Part shown: piece after piece, positions 43,512-53,526 of the stretch
Layout: the number at the start of each line of letters is the position of its first letter
Numbering within the stretch: the first letter of the stretch is position 1
NCBI GenBank assembly: GCA_016185125.1
Contig: JACPOC010000017.1
Location: 1-64,000 of the forward strand
Direction of reading: 5' to 3'
DNA: 64,000 bases
DNA from: Bacteroidota bacterium
GTDB lineage: Bacteria > Bacteroidota > Bacteroidia > B-17B0 > Aurantibacillaceae
The notes under the pieces: model-generated
The model's database searches: none
What the model saw: only the letters and a program-made list of their open reading frames with translations
Told to the model about the DNA's origin: nothing
Program-made: the position numbers and the translations under genes

Positions 43512-44804
43512 ATGAACTTATATAATAAGATAATAAAAAAAGATGCTGTAGTGGCTGTAATTGGGCTTGGATATGTGGGATTACCGATTGCCCTTGCTTT
43601 CGCAAAAAAAATTAAAGTGATTGGTTTTGATATTAACGAAAAACGCGTTAATATGATGAAAAAAAGTATAGATCCAAGTCAGGAATTAACTAAAGAAGAT
43701 TTTAAAAATTCCGATATTACTTTTACTCATAAATTGGAAGATCTTAAGAAAGCTAATTTTTTTATTATTGCTGTTCCCACGCCAATAGATGAGCATAATC
43801 TTCCTGATCTTAAGCCCTTGATCGGAGCCAGCACCACGGTTGGAAAAGTTTTAAAAAAGGGCGATTACGTAGTTTATGAATCAACAGTATATCCCGGTTG
43901 TACCGAAGACGATTGTATTCCGGTATTGGAACAGCACAGCAAATTAAAGTTTGTAAAAGATTTTAAAGTAGGATACTCTCCCGAGCGTATTAATCCGGGC
44001 GATAAAGAACATACCATTACAAAGATTTTAAAAATTGTTGCAGGTTGCGATGCGGAGAGCCTTGATGTAATTGCAAAAACCTACGAAATAATTGTAGAGC
44101 CGGGCACACATCGCGCTTCCAGCATTAAAGTGGCAGAGGCCGCTAAAATTATTGAAAACACACAGCGTGATGTAAATATTGCATTAATGAATGAGCTTTC
44201 GATTATATTCAATAAAATGAATATTAATACTTATGATGTTCTTGAAGCAGCGGGTACAAAGTGGAACTTCTTGAAATTCTCGCCCGGTTTAGTGGGCGGC
44301 CATTGCATTGGTGTAGATCCTTATTATCTTACTTATAAAGCTGAATCGTTGGGTTACCATGCGCGTGTTATTAATAGCGGACGTTATGTAAACGACAGCA
44401 TGGGTTTTTATGTTGCAAAAACCTGTGTGAAGAAAATAATTGCAGCGGGAAAAAATCTTTCGAAATCAAAAGTGCTGGTAATGGGCGCAACCTTTAAAGA
44501 AGACGTGAGCGATATACGTAATAGCAAAGTTGCGGATATAGTAAAAGAATTAAAATCTTTTGGTGTAAAAGTAGATATTGTTGATCCGCATGCCGACAGC
44601 GATGAATTAAAGCACGAATATGGATTTGGTTTAAGTAAACTAAGCAAGGGCTACGATGGTGTTATTGTCGCAGTAAATCATAAGGAATACAAAACCCTTG
44701 ATGAAAAATATTTTAAAACAATTATTTCTAAAAAAGGAGTTTTGGTGGATGTGAAAGGCATGTACAAAGATAAAATGAAGGACCTCGCTTATTGGAGTTT
44801 GTAA
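43512..44804 (+). CDS. UDP-N-acetylhexosamine 6-dehydrogenase (WbpA/TviB family)
   Basis: A 430-residue nucleotide-sugar dehydrogenase: VIGLGYVGLPIALAFAKK (about residues 16-33), YESTVYPGCTEDDCIP, PERINPGD and the catalytic-cysteine segment SPGLVGGHCIGVDPYYLTYK (about 257-276). This TviB-type sequence oxidises UDP-GlcNAc or UDP-GalNAc to the uronic acid, the first step for the two enzymes upstream. Last gene of the operon; an AT palindrome follows. Confidence 0.9.
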   Translation: MNLYNKIIKKDAVVAVIGLGYVGLPIALAFAKKIKVIGFDINEKRVNMMKKSIDPSQELTKEDFKNSDITFTHKLEDLKKANFFIIAVPTPIDEHNLPDLKPLIGASTTVGKVLKKGDYVVYESTVYPGCTEDDCIPVLEQHSKLKFVKDFKVGYSPERINPGDKEHTITKILKIVAGCDAESLDVIAKTYEIIVEPGTHRASSIKVAEAAKIIENTQRDVNIALMNELSIIFNKMNINTYDVLEAAGTKWNFLKFSPGLVGGHCIGVDPYYLTYKAESLGYHARVINSGRYVNDSMGFYVAKTCVKKIIAAGKNLSKSKVLVMGATFKEDVSDIRNSKVADIVKELKSFGVKVDIVDPHADSDELKHEYGFGLSKLSKGYDGVIVAVNHKEYKTLDEKYFKTIISKKGVLVDVKGMYKDKMKDLAYWSL

Positions 44805-44890
44805 TCTTTTAAAAGATTTCTCTAATTGGTTTTGTAAAGAATATTGTCCATGTTGTTTTGCTTAAACGCTTTGAGTACCTTCACTTTTAG

Positions 44891-45730
44891 TTGTCAATTA
44901 AAAAACAAATACCGGTACATGGCCATCGCGGAGCAAGAGGATTGCTTCCCGAAAATACAATTGCTGGATTTTTAGAGGCGGCTCGATTCGGCGTTCAGGC
45001 CTTGGAAATTGATGTTGTAATATCAAAGGATCTGCAAGTGGTTGTATCACACGAGCCCTGGATGAATGAACTATTCTGCACCCAACCTAATGGCAGTGAA
45101 ATTGAAAGTAACTCTAAAGAAAAGTATAATTTCTATCAAATGCCTTTTGGCGATATAACGGCTTTTGATTGTGGCTTAAAAGTTAATCCTGAATTCCCTT
45201 TTCAAAAATCTCTTCCTTCCCGTAAGCCTTTGCTTTCAGAAGTGATTTGCGTAATAGAAGATTATATTAATAAAAATTCTCTTTCACCAATTATATATAA
45301 TATTGAAATTAAAAGTGATCCATCAGAATACGGCATATTTCAACCTGATCCTGAAACTTTTGTGTGGGTTTTATTTAAGGTACTTCTGCGTTTTAATATT
45401 ACCGACCGTGTTATTATTCAATCATTTGATGTTACGGTTCTTCAGGAAGTAAGAAAAAGATATCCGGGCAGCAGCATAGGTCTTCTCATAGAAAATGCGA
45501 AAGAATTAAAAAGTAATATAGAAGATCTTGGCTTCACGCCTTCTTTTTATAATCCCGATTTTCATCTGGTTAACGAAAAGCTTGTAAGCGAATTACATAG
45601 TAAACATATTAAAATCATTCCATGGACGGTGAATGAAATTACTGATATGCAACAATTAATAGGGATGGGTGTTGACGGATTAATAACCGATTATCCCGAT
45701 AGGGCTCTTGAATTGATAAGGTCATTATAA
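44891..45730 (+). CDS. Glycerophosphodiester phosphodiesterase
   Basis: A 279-residue GDPD with the signature VHGHRGARGLLPENTIAGF (residues 9-27, catalytic His pair) and the second motif EIDVVISKDLQVVVSHEP. Releases glycerol-3-phosphate from glycerophosphodiesters, which the next gene (GlpD) oxidises. The start is TTG at 44891; an in-frame TAG is directly before it and no ATG lies before the catalytic motif. No signal peptide, so probably cytoplasmic. Confidence 0.88.
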   Translation: MSIKKQIPVHGHRGARGLLPENTIAGFLEAARFGVQALEIDVVISKDLQVVVSHEPWMNELFCTQPNGSEIESNSKEKYNFYQMPFGDITAFDCGLKVNPEFPFQKSLPSRKPLLSEVICVIEDYINKNSLSPIIYNIEIKSDPSEYGIFQPDPETFVWVLFKVLLRFNITDRVIIQSFDVTVLQEVRKRYPGSSIGLLIENAKELKSNIEDLGFTPSFYNPDFHLVNEKLVSELHSKHIKIIPWTVNEITDMQQLIGMGVDGLITDYPDRALELIRSL

Positions 45731-45754
45731 ACTCGTAACTTTAATAATCTTACT

Positions 45755-47410
45755 TTGAATTTTTCATCTAAAAATAGAAATAATTTAATTGAACAATTAG
45801 CTAAAAACACATTTGATATTTTAGTTATTGGTGGGGGAATTACCGGTGCGGGCATTGCTTTGGATGCTACTGCGCGAGGCTTAAAAGTAGCTTTAGTGGA
45901 AATGCAGGATTTTGCATCCGGAACATCAGGACGGTCAACTAAACTTATTCACGGCGGCTTAAGATATTTAAAACAAGGCGAATTTAAGTTGGTGGCCGAG
46001 GTTGGAAAGGAACGACAGATCATTTATAAAAATGCGCCACATTTAACTAAGCCGGAATTAATGCTTTTGCCATTGGTTAAAAATGGATCTTTAAATATGT
46101 TTTCAGCCACTATTGGAATGTTTATTTACGAATGGCTTGCTAGGGTTAAACCAAGTGAGAGGCATAAAGTACTTAATAAATCACAAACATTACTTGCTGA
46201 GCCTGCCTTGAAAAGCGATAATTTAAAAGGTGGTATTTTATTTTATGAATATCGTACCGATGATGCCAGGTTAACCATTGAAGTGTTGAAAGAAGCAGTT
46301 GCCCGTGGCGCTTTAATTGTAAATTATATGCGCGTGGAAAATTTTATTTACAAAAATAAAATTATTTCCGGCGCTTTTATTAAAGACCAATTAACGGAAG
46401 AAGTACTTGAAATAAATGCCAACTATGTTGTTAATGCGGGAGGTCCTTGGGTGGATGAACTGGATGCTATGGATGAAAAAAATCATCAAAATAAATTACA
46501 CATAACCAAAGGGGTGCATCTTGTTTGCGATCATAAAAAACTACCTGTTAAGCAATCGCTGTATTTTGATACGTTTGATAAGCGCATGTTATTTGTAATA
46601 CCAAGAGAAGGTAAAACATACATAGGAACCACCGATACTTTTTATTCGGGTAATTTAAATGAACCAATAATCACTGAAGAAGATCTCGACTACGTTTTAA
46701 AATGCGTAAATAATTTTTTTCCTGCTCATACGTTAAATGTTTCAGATATTGAATCAGCGTGGGCTGGTTTAAGACCATTGATCAATAAACCCGGAAAAGG
46801 ACCGTCAGAAATTTCGAGGAAAGATGAAATGTTTTTATCTTCTTCCGGCATGATTACTATTGCCGGAGGAAAACTTACCGGTTACCGAAAAATGGCGGAA
46901 AGAGTAGTGAATGCAATTGCCTATTCAATTTTTCAAAAACAAAACAGAAAGTTAAAAGAATGTTCAACACAACATATACCGCTATCAGGAGGGGATATGA
47001 AAAGTTCTGATAGTTTTGATGAGCTTATAAAAAGTAAAAGTAAAGAAGGAATTGCGTTTGGATTAACTTTATACGAAGCACTACTTTTGATTCACCGCTA
47101 TGGCTCAAATGTTGATCAGTTATATCTTATCTGCGAAAATTTAAAAAAAGAAAATAGTGAATTGCCTTTGTTTTTAAGAGCACAGGTACACTACGCCATC
47201 GATTACGAAATGTGTTTAAGCCCGCAAGATTTTTTTATTCGAAGAACCGGTGCTTTGTATTTTAATATTCAAGAAGTGAAAAAATATCAAACCTTGGTTT
47301 TTAAATATATGCAGGATATATTTTTTTGGAAAAAATCATTATCAGATAAGTTTAGGGAGGAGTTAGATATCGCTATTAATAATTCTGTACTAAAGGAACT
47401 AAAGACTTAA
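45755..47410 (+). CDS. glpD: Glycerol-3-phosphate dehydrogenase (FAD)
   Basis: A 551-residue aerobic enzyme that oxidises glycerol-3-phosphate to dihydroxyacetone phosphate and passes electrons to quinone. FAD motif DILVIGGGITGAGIALDATA (about residues 22-41), then SGTSGRSTKLIHGGLRYLK, and ITIAGGKLTGYRKMAE near 370. The start is TTG at 45755: the upstream gene's stop is in the same frame 24 nt earlier and there is no ATG. It follows the GDPD gene by 24 nt and fits it metabolically. Confidence 0.9.
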   Translation: MNFSSKNRNNLIEQLAKNTFDILVIGGGITGAGIALDATARGLKVALVEMQDFASGTSGRSTKLIHGGLRYLKQGEFKLVAEVGKERQIIYKNAPHLTKPELMLLPLVKNGSLNMFSATIGMFIYEWLARVKPSERHKVLNKSQTLLAEPALKSDNLKGGILFYEYRTDDARLTIEVLKEAVARGALIVNYMRVENFIYKNKIISGAFIKDQLTEEVLEINANYVVNAGGPWVDELDAMDEKNHQNKLHITKGVHLVCDHKKLPVKQSLYFDTFDKRMLFVIPREGKTYIGTTDTFYSGNLNEPIITEEDLDYVLKCVNNFFPAHTLNVSDIESAWAGLRPLINKPGKGPSEISRKDEMFLSSSGMITIAGGKLTGYRKMAERVVNAIAYSIFQKQNRKLKECSTQHIPLSGGDMKSSDSFDELIKSKSKEGIAFGLTLYEALLLIHRYGSNVDQLYLICENLKKENSELPLFLRAQVHYAIDYEMCLSPQDFFIRRTGALYFNIQEVKKYQTLVFKYMQDIFFWKKSLSDKFREELDIAINNSVLKELKT

Positions 47411-47418
47411 TATAATAT

Positions 47419-49152
47419 TTACCGGCTTTCTTTCCATTCATTCACCATCCAATAAGGATTGGTTTTAAATTTTTTCCAATCTTTCAGCAATTCATTTTCA
47501 AGTTCATCAATAGCATTTTTTATTTCTGCGCTGTACTTTTTATAATTTCTTTGGTATTTTTTATTCTTAATATATTTTTCTATGTATTCCAATAAACTAA
47601 AGCACATGGTAAATTGGCCGCATGCAATTAATGTATCGGGCATATTTTTAGCACCTTCTAATTCTTCTGTGGTGAACCAAAGTTTTGTGCCCATTTCATT
47701 TGCTTTGGTAGCTGTTTTAATTATTTGATCACCAGGTTCTAATATCTCGGGATTAAAATAAGGATATTTTTTTCTGCGTTTTTCAACTTCATCTTCTGTA
47801 AATTCAAACGCCGCATTCATTATTAAACGAGGCCGCCATGCCGAGTCGCCGTAAACGCGTTCATAACTAAACCAACGCATATGTTTTATAAATACATCCG
47901 AAACCAAGGTCATGGATGATTTTCGTCGGTTTAATAACATGTTGTAAAGAGTGCCTAATTTTAATTTATCAAAATGCAACATTCGCTTCACAACAAATTC
48001 GGGAACGCCCAATCTTCTTGTTAATCCTGTTAATCCCAAAGAAAAAACTAAAAGAATAAATGCAGTTAAAAGCCCCAGAGTTCCAAAAATTGAAAGGCCA
48101 ATAATGGATACTCTAATAGTAGTATAAAAAGCATAAATTATTGCGCTTATTCCTGAAATAGCACTAAGCACCCCAAAGAGTCTTAAGCTTTTGAAATTCC
48201 ACGTGCCTATAACAGGTATTTTATCTATAATGCTTCGAGTATAGTTTTCCATTTTAGGAGGAGAAGCATCTGATATTATATAAAGATCAACTGTTTTTTC
48301 ATCATCAGAGCTAAAAGCCTGTAGCTCCGCAGGGTAATGTTTCATTCGTTCTTCAGCCATAACAACCGCATCTACGCCTTGATTATCGTCAATAGAGCCG
48401 TCCATTAATCCTATCGGATAATGAATTTTATCGCCGTTATCAGAAAAATTCGGAAGCAATGAAGAATCTTTCATTTTTATGGCATCATCATGAATAAAAT
48501 CATCAGGAAAATTAATTGGTTCAAAACCAAATGGAAAACAGGAGGAGGCTGCTATAATGTCGGCGAGTCTAATTTCTTTAGCAACTTCCAGCGGTATATG
48601 AATCTTTTTATTTCCAACATAGAAATCTCTATCCTGATCTAAAGTTGATTTTTCCGTTTTTTGAAACCTGAAGGGAAGTGCGAAATTAAATTCGGTGGCG
48701 TTAAAACTTATTTCTTTTAAATGGATAGAATTTTTTTCGTCGTAAAGCAAACCAAAATTTTCGGATTCAAATTCCCTGTGATAAATAGAAGCAAAAGCAT
48801 TTATTAAAGTTCTTCTTTTTACGCCCTTCCAATTTTCATTATCAGATAAATACTGTAACGATTCAGATACCAGATCGCAATTGCACATAAACGCATACAA
48901 ACTTTTATAACAATCTTTTATGGTTCCGCCATTTTTTAATGTAGATACATATTTTACACCCGTAAAAGTTCCTGCCGAAACCGTAGAAAGAATTCGGGTT
49001 CTTTCAAGAAGTGTTATATCTGAAAACTTTATTTCAGACAAATAAGATATCACACCAAGATGAAAAGCAGTTGCTCTGAAACCTCCACCGGAAAGAGAAA
49101 TAGCAATATTCGAAAATGGATTCTTAGGTAATTTATCTTTTATCTTTGTCAT
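47419..49152 (-). CDS. Patatin-like phospholipase with transmembrane segments
   Basis: A 577-residue protein. The oxyanion hole is in ISLSGGGFRATAFHLGVISY (near residue 20). The nucleophile serine is in STVSAGTF, with Ser in place of the first Gly of GxSxG, and the catalytic aspartate is in LMDGSIDDNQG. Two hydrophobic segments (about 320-340 and 345-375) interrupt the catalytic region and the C-terminal domain, so the protein is probably membrane-bound. It is convergent with glpD, 8 bp away. A role in lipid release is consistent with the neighbours. Confidence 0.82.
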   Translation of the reverse strand: MTKIKDKLPKNPFSNIAISLSGGGFRATAFHLGVISYLSEIKFSDITLLERTRILSTVSAGTFTGVKYVSTLKNGGTIKDCYKSLYAFMCNCDLVSESLQYLSDNENWKGVKRRTLINAFASIYHREFESENFGLLYDEKNSIHLKEISFNATEFNFALPFRFQKTEKSTLDQDRDFYVGNKKIHIPLEVAKEIRLADIIAASSCFPFGFEPINFPDDFIHDDAIKMKDSSLLPNFSDNGDKIHYPIGLMDGSIDDNQGVDAVVMAEERMKHYPAELQAFSSDDEKTVDLYIISDASPPKMENYTRSIIDKIPVIGTWNFKSLRLFGVLSAISGISAIIYAFYTTIRVSIIGLSIFGTLGLLTAFILLVFSLGLTGLTRRLGVPEFVVKRMLHFDKLKLGTLYNMLLNRRKSSMTLVSDVFIKHMRWFSYERVYGDSAWRPRLIMNAAFEFTEDEVEKRRKKYPYFNPEILEPGDQIIKTATKANEMGTKLWFTTEELEGAKNMPDTLIACGQFTMCFSLLEYIEKYIKNKKYQRNYKKYSAEIKNAIDELENELLKDWKKFKTNPYWMVNEWKESR

Positions 49153-49210
49153 TAATAAATTTTACGATTTAAATTAACAAAACGTTTTATTTTTTGTTAA
49201 AATGTGAAAG

Positions 49211-50473
49211 CTAATTATTATAATTTCTTTTAAATAAAACATTGGTAATTTTAGGTATTTGCGTATTGTATGTTGCATTAATTGCATTTATAAATTCATT
49301 AGCAATGATTGTATGACCTAAGGAATTTGGGTGTAATCCATCAAGGGAGTATACTCCTCTTTTAAAATAACTTATACTGCGTACTTTCTCATTGTAAAAA
49401 CGGTCTTTTTCAGCAGTTTTTGCAAGGGCATTCGTATCCACCAAAGCCAAACCTTTATCATAAGAAATTGTTTTTATGATACTATTAAATGATTTAGTTG
49501 CGGTTTTAATTTTAGAAATTTTTTCCAAAGTGAGTACATATTTCTCAGGGATAGGTAAACTACCGTTTAAATATTTTTCTTTTAAAGGATCGAGCATAAT
49601 ATCTAACAAAATGAGTTCTTCTTTTTCAATAAACCTTATTCCAGAGGAATTAAATCCCGAATCTATAATGGCAAAGGAGTTTGCTCCGATTGTAAAACAA
49701 AGGCCATTTTTATAATATTTTGTGTTTAAAACTTTTACTTCATTTTCGTCAAGGTTCAAACCGTTATAAGGAATAGTGGTAAAAAAAGGTACTGAAGTAA
49801 TATCGGCAATATTTGCAATTGCACCTTTGGCTCCATTGGCTAAAAGATCATTTACCAGCACTTGCATACTGCTTTCAAAACCGATGCCCGGGGTTCCCTC
49901 AAGCGGAGTAATTACATCTGTTGTGCCGCCTGAAAGAGCATATGCAAGAATGTCATTATTTCCAATAAATAAAGTAAAAAATGTTGGACTCATTTTCAAA
50001 GCATCGGACAATACTGATGCTGAGGTGGTTTCGGAGGCCATGCGAGCAAAAAAGGGATTGTAATTTCCCGAATCTTTTAGTGAATTCCCATATCCTGAAA
50101 TCGGCAAAGAAATTGCCTTTGCTCCGGGCACACCTAAATTATGGAACGGCCCTTGATCTTTATAAATGTTTAAAGAAAAAATAGAGTGGTCGCCAGATGA
50201 ATCAAGATAGGATATGGCCGGGAAACCATATTTAGAAGTGTTTTTTAAAATTAAACGAGAGTTCCCGGCAAAGCCAATTCCAACTGATTGCGGATCAATC
50301 AGTGGCTGTTTAAAATCACCTCCTCCAATTGTTTTAAATTGAGCAGCCAGTAAATTTGGAAAAGAATTGTTTTGTCCTGAATAATGTAAAGCACCGTCGG
50401 TATATCCGGCAGTTATCGAATCACCCAAGGCTACATAGCGCGATACATTAATAATTTGTTTGTCCGGTATCAT
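49211..50473 (-). CDS. SGNH/GDSL-family hydrolase
   Basis: A 420-residue esterase/lipase-like protein: block I VALGDSITAGYTDG (about residues 13-26), block III FIGNNDILAY, and block V DGLHPNSLGHTIIANEF with the catalytic Asp-x-x-His. It has no clear signal peptide, which is unusual for a GDSL lipase of this size. It lies between patatin and the acyl-CoA dehydrogenase gene (26 nt gap), so it may be the lipase of the fatty-acid degradation cluster. Confidence 0.8.
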   Translation of the reverse strand: MIPDKQIINVSRYVALGDSITAGYTDGALHYSGQNNSFPNLLAAQFKTIGGGDFKQPLIDPQSVGIGFAGNSRLILKNTSKYGFPAISYLDSSGDHSIFSLNIYKDQGPFHNLGVPGAKAISLPISGYGNSLKDSGNYNPFFARMASETTSASVLSDALKMSPTFFTLFIGNNDILAYALSGGTTDVITPLEGTPGIGFESSMQVLVNDLLANGAKGAIANIADITSVPFFTTIPYNGLNLDENEVKVLNTKYYKNGLCFTIGANSFAIIDSGFNSSGIRFIEKEELILLDIMLDPLKEKYLNGSLPIPEKYVLTLEKISKIKTATKSFNSIIKTISYDKGLALVDTNALAKTAEKDRFYNEKVRSISYFKRGVYSLDGLHPNSLGHTIIANEFINAINATYNTQIPKITNVLFKRNYNN

Positions 50474-50499
50474 TGTATCAGAAGCCTAGGATTTTTCAA

Positions 50500-52281
50500 T
50501 TAAAAACAATATTTATTTTCACTTATAAGCTTTTGAGCTACAACTTGTCTGGCTAATTTGGCATTAAACGCATCTTGTTTTGTAAAGCGTTTTAGTCCTA
50601 TCAGCATCATTCGCAATTCATCACCCTCAGCAAAACTATTCAACGCTTCTTTTCCGCTAATGTAAATTTTATCACAGGCAGAATTAATATACAAGCGCGC
50701 CATGTTTAATTGCGCACTGCATTCTTCTTGGCTTTTCATACTTATTAATTTCTCCACCCGCAGTAAAACCGACTCTGCCACGTAAGTTTCTATGGCCATA
50801 TCCGCAATATTCATTATTATCTCTTGTTCTTTGCTTAAGGTGGTCATTAATTTTTGAACTGCGGCTCCGGCAATCATTAAAATTACTTTCTTAAAATTAG
50901 TAACCATTTTCTTTTCATAAGCAAAAAGTGAGTCGTCCGCCTCGCCCATTTCTGGCATGCCTACCAGTTCTGCGCCAACTTTTTGCGCCGGACCCATTAA
51001 ATCCAATTCGCCTTTCATGGCACGTTTTAAAAGCATGTCCACGATTAATAAACGGTTAATTTCATTAGTACCTTCAAAGATTCGGTTAATACGTGAATCT
51101 CGGTAAACTCTATCCATGGGTCCTTCTGAACTATAACCCATGCCTCCGTAAATTTGTACACCTTCATCGGCCACATAATCCAGTGTTTCAGATCCGTGAA
51201 CTTTTAAAATAGCAGCCTCTACTGCAAATTGTTCTATTCCTTTTAAAATTGCTTTTGCTTCATCTAATCCTTCTTGCGAGAGATTATGAATTGCATCCTC
51301 GATATTTTGAGAGGCTCTATAAGTAGCGCTTTCGGAGGCGAATGTGCGTGTTGCTTGTTCGGCTAACTTGTAGCGTATGGCTCCATATTTAGAGATGGGT
51401 CTTTCAAACTGAATGCGTTCATTGGCGTATTTTACAGATAAAGAAATGGTACTCTTGCTGGCCCCAATAGCTGCGCCTGCTAATTTAACACGACCAATAT
51501 TGAGAATGTTTACGGCAATCTTAAAACCGTTACCTCTTTCTGATAATAAATTTTCAATCGGAATTTTGCAGTTGTTAAAGAAAACCTGGCGTGTTGAACT
51601 TCCTTTAATACCCATTTTATGTTCTTCAGGATTTAGTGTGATACCTCCAAAAGATTTTTCCACTATGAATGCGGATAAATTTTTATCATCATCAATCTTA
51701 GCAAAAACGGTAAAAATATCCGCGAACCCGCCATTGGTGATCCACATTTTTTGTCCGTTTAAAATATAATGCTTTCCATCTGCAGAAAGTGTGGCATTTG
51801 TTTTTCCACTATTTGCATCTGATCCACTTGCCGGTTCCGTGAGACAATAACATGCTTTCCAATCTCCTGATGCAAGTTTTGGAATGTATTTCTTTTTCTG
51901 TTCTTCATTTCCATAATAAAGTATTGGTAAAGTTCCAATTCCTGTATGTGCCGAAAGAGCAACAGCAGCCGAATGACCCGTGCCGATTATTTCAGTAGTA
52001 AGCATGGATGTTACAAAATCAAATCCTGAACCTCCCAAATCTTCGGGAACTGAAATGCCTAAGAGACCAAGTTTACCGGCTTTATCCATAATGGAAACCA
52101 TTAATCCTTCTTCCTGATTATCAATTCTATCGAGATGGGGAGATACTTCCTGTGCGATAAAATCTTCACAGGTTTTTTTCATCATTAGTTGTTCTTCCGT
52201 CCATTGCTCTGGAATAAAAATATCTTTTGATAATGTTTCTTTGATTAAAAATTCTCCGCCCTTTAGTTTATTTGTAGCCAT
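50500..52281 (-). CDS. Acyl-CoA dehydrogenase
   Basis: A 593-residue FAD enzyme for the first beta-oxidation step. Motifs: CYCLTEPASGSDANSGKT (about residues 147-164), WITNGGFADIFTVFAK, and the catalytic region YGGMGYSSEGPMDRVYRDSR with RIFEGTNEINR. The extra C-terminal about 170 residues make it the long VLCAD/ACAD9-like type, suited to long-chain substrates. It is in the run fadD-marR-fadB-fadA-M20-acd. Confidence 0.92.
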   Translation of the reverse strand: MATNKLKGGEFLIKETLSKDIFIPEQWTEEQLMMKKTCEDFIAQEVSPHLDRIDNQEEGLMVSIMDKAGKLGLLGISVPEDLGGSGFDFVTSMLTTEIIGTGHSAAVALSAHTGIGTLPILYYGNEEQKKKYIPKLASGDWKACYCLTEPASGSDANSGKTNATLSADGKHYILNGQKMWITNGGFADIFTVFAKIDDDKNLSAFIVEKSFGGITLNPEEHKMGIKGSSTRQVFFNNCKIPIENLLSERGNGFKIAVNILNIGRVKLAGAAIGASKSTISLSVKYANERIQFERPISKYGAIRYKLAEQATRTFASESATYRASQNIEDAIHNLSQEGLDEAKAILKGIEQFAVEAAILKVHGSETLDYVADEGVQIYGGMGYSSEGPMDRVYRDSRINRIFEGTNEINRLLIVDMLLKRAMKGELDLMGPAQKVGAELVGMPEMGEADDSLFAYEKKMVTNFKKVILMIAGAAVQKLMTTLSKEQEIIMNIADMAIETYVAESVLLRVEKLISMKSQEECSAQLNMARLYINSACDKIYISGKEALNSFAEGDELRMMLIGLKRFTKQDAFNAKLARQVVAQKLISENKYCF

Positions 52282-52316
52282 AGTATTTTTGTTACGTTTT
52301 TAAAATATATAGTTGT

Positions 52317-53507
52317 TTAATCTTTTAGAAGTTTTAATGCGCCTTCACTTAATAATTTAGAACCATAAGGTATACATTCTTCATTAAAGGTAACCTTTGA
52401 ATCGTGTAGAAAGTAACGATCGTTGGCAGGATCTTTTGCCCCTAAGAAATAAAACATAGAGGGAACTTTTCTCGAGTAAAAGGCAAAGTCTTCGGAGCCA
52501 AGGATCGCCTCTATAGGAATGATGCTTTCTTTTCCGAAAATATCTACTAAAGTATCAGATACTGTGTGGTGAACATTTTTATCATTTAGCAAACTCGGAT
52601 AATTTAAATTATACTCTATGGTAATGCCGCAACCAAAAGACAAGCGTGTGCCGTCGATAATATTATTAATTCTTTCAAGAACCTGATGGTAAGTATTTAT
52701 ATCCAGCGCGCGCACAGTGCCTTCGATAATCACTTGGTCTGCTACTACATTAGGCGCAATGCCTCCGTGTATTTTTGTAAACGAAATTACGGTCGCTTCG
52801 GTAGGAGCTATGTATTTATGAACGATGGACGAAACAGATTGAATTAAATGACTAGCTATTAGTACTGCATCAATTCCTAAATGTGGAGCCACAGCCGCAT
52901 GAGCCATTTTGCCCGTAATTTCAATTTTAAAAAAATTTGCGCAAGCCAATGCCTGACCAAGTTTATACGCAAGTTTGCCCACTGGTAAAAGAGGATGAAC
53001 ATGTAAGCCTAAAGCCGCTTTCACGTCATCCAGTTCGCCGCTTTCAACAATGTGCTGGCCTCCTGATTTTTTATCGGGATCGTCATACACATCTTCTTCT
53101 GAAGGTTGAAAAATAAATTTGACTGTTCCTTTAAAATTGGACTCTTTTAATAATGCCGCTGCACCTAAGAGCATGGTGGTGTGAAGGTCGTGACCACAAG
53201 CATGCATTAGAGGAATATCCGGACTATGTGATGATTGTATTTTTTTCTCACTTTTATATGGAAGATCATTATCTTCTTTAATAGGCAACGCATCAATATC
53301 TGCACGCAATGCAATGCATGAACCATCACCCTTTTTTAAAACACCTATTACTCCGGTTTTTGCAATCCCTTTTTTATAAGGTATCCCTAAAGCGTCAAGC
53401 TCTTTGCAGATAAGATTGGCAGTTTCATATTCCTGATAACCAATTTCAGGGTTTGCATGAATTTTCCTTCTGATGGATACTAATTTGTCAACTAATTCTT
53501 TATTCAT
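52317..53507 (-). CDS. M20 family amidohydrolase / aminoacylase
   Basis: A 396-residue metallopeptidase-like enzyme. Metal ligands are in MHACGHDLHTTMLLGAA (about residues 99-115), QPSEEDVYDD, and the C-terminal LGSEDFAFYS. It belongs to the ILR1/HipO-type N-acyl-amino-acid hydrolases. In a beta-oxidation operon it could free fatty or aromatic acids from amino-acid conjugates; that role is inferred from context. Gaps: 35 nt to the dehydrogenase gene, 19 nt to thiolase. Confidence 0.88.
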   Translation of the reverse strand: MNKELVDKLVSIRRKIHANPEIGYQEYETANLICKELDALGIPYKKGIAKTGVIGVLKKGDGSCIALRADIDALPIKEDNDLPYKSEKKIQSSHSPDIPLMHACGHDLHTTMLLGAAALLKESNFKGTVKFIFQPSEEDVYDDPDKKSGGQHIVESGELDDVKAALGLHVHPLLPVGKLAYKLGQALACANFFKIEITGKMAHAAVAPHLGIDAVLIASHLIQSVSSIVHKYIAPTEATVISFTKIHGGIAPNVVADQVIIEGTVRALDINTYHQVLERINNIIDGTRLSFGCGITIEYNLNYPSLLNDKNVHHTVSDTLVDIFGKESIIPIEAILGSEDFAFYSRKVPSMFYFLGAKDPANDRYFLHDSKVTFNEECIPYGSKLLSEGALKLLKD

Positions 53508-53526
53508 ATAAATTATTAATTAATTT

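Noticed and set aside
44803-44818. AATCTTTTAAAAGATT palindrome after the UDP-sugar dehydrogenase gene
   Set aside because: Pure A/T-rich 16-bp palindrome with weak pairing and no T-run; not enough for a terminator or operator call.
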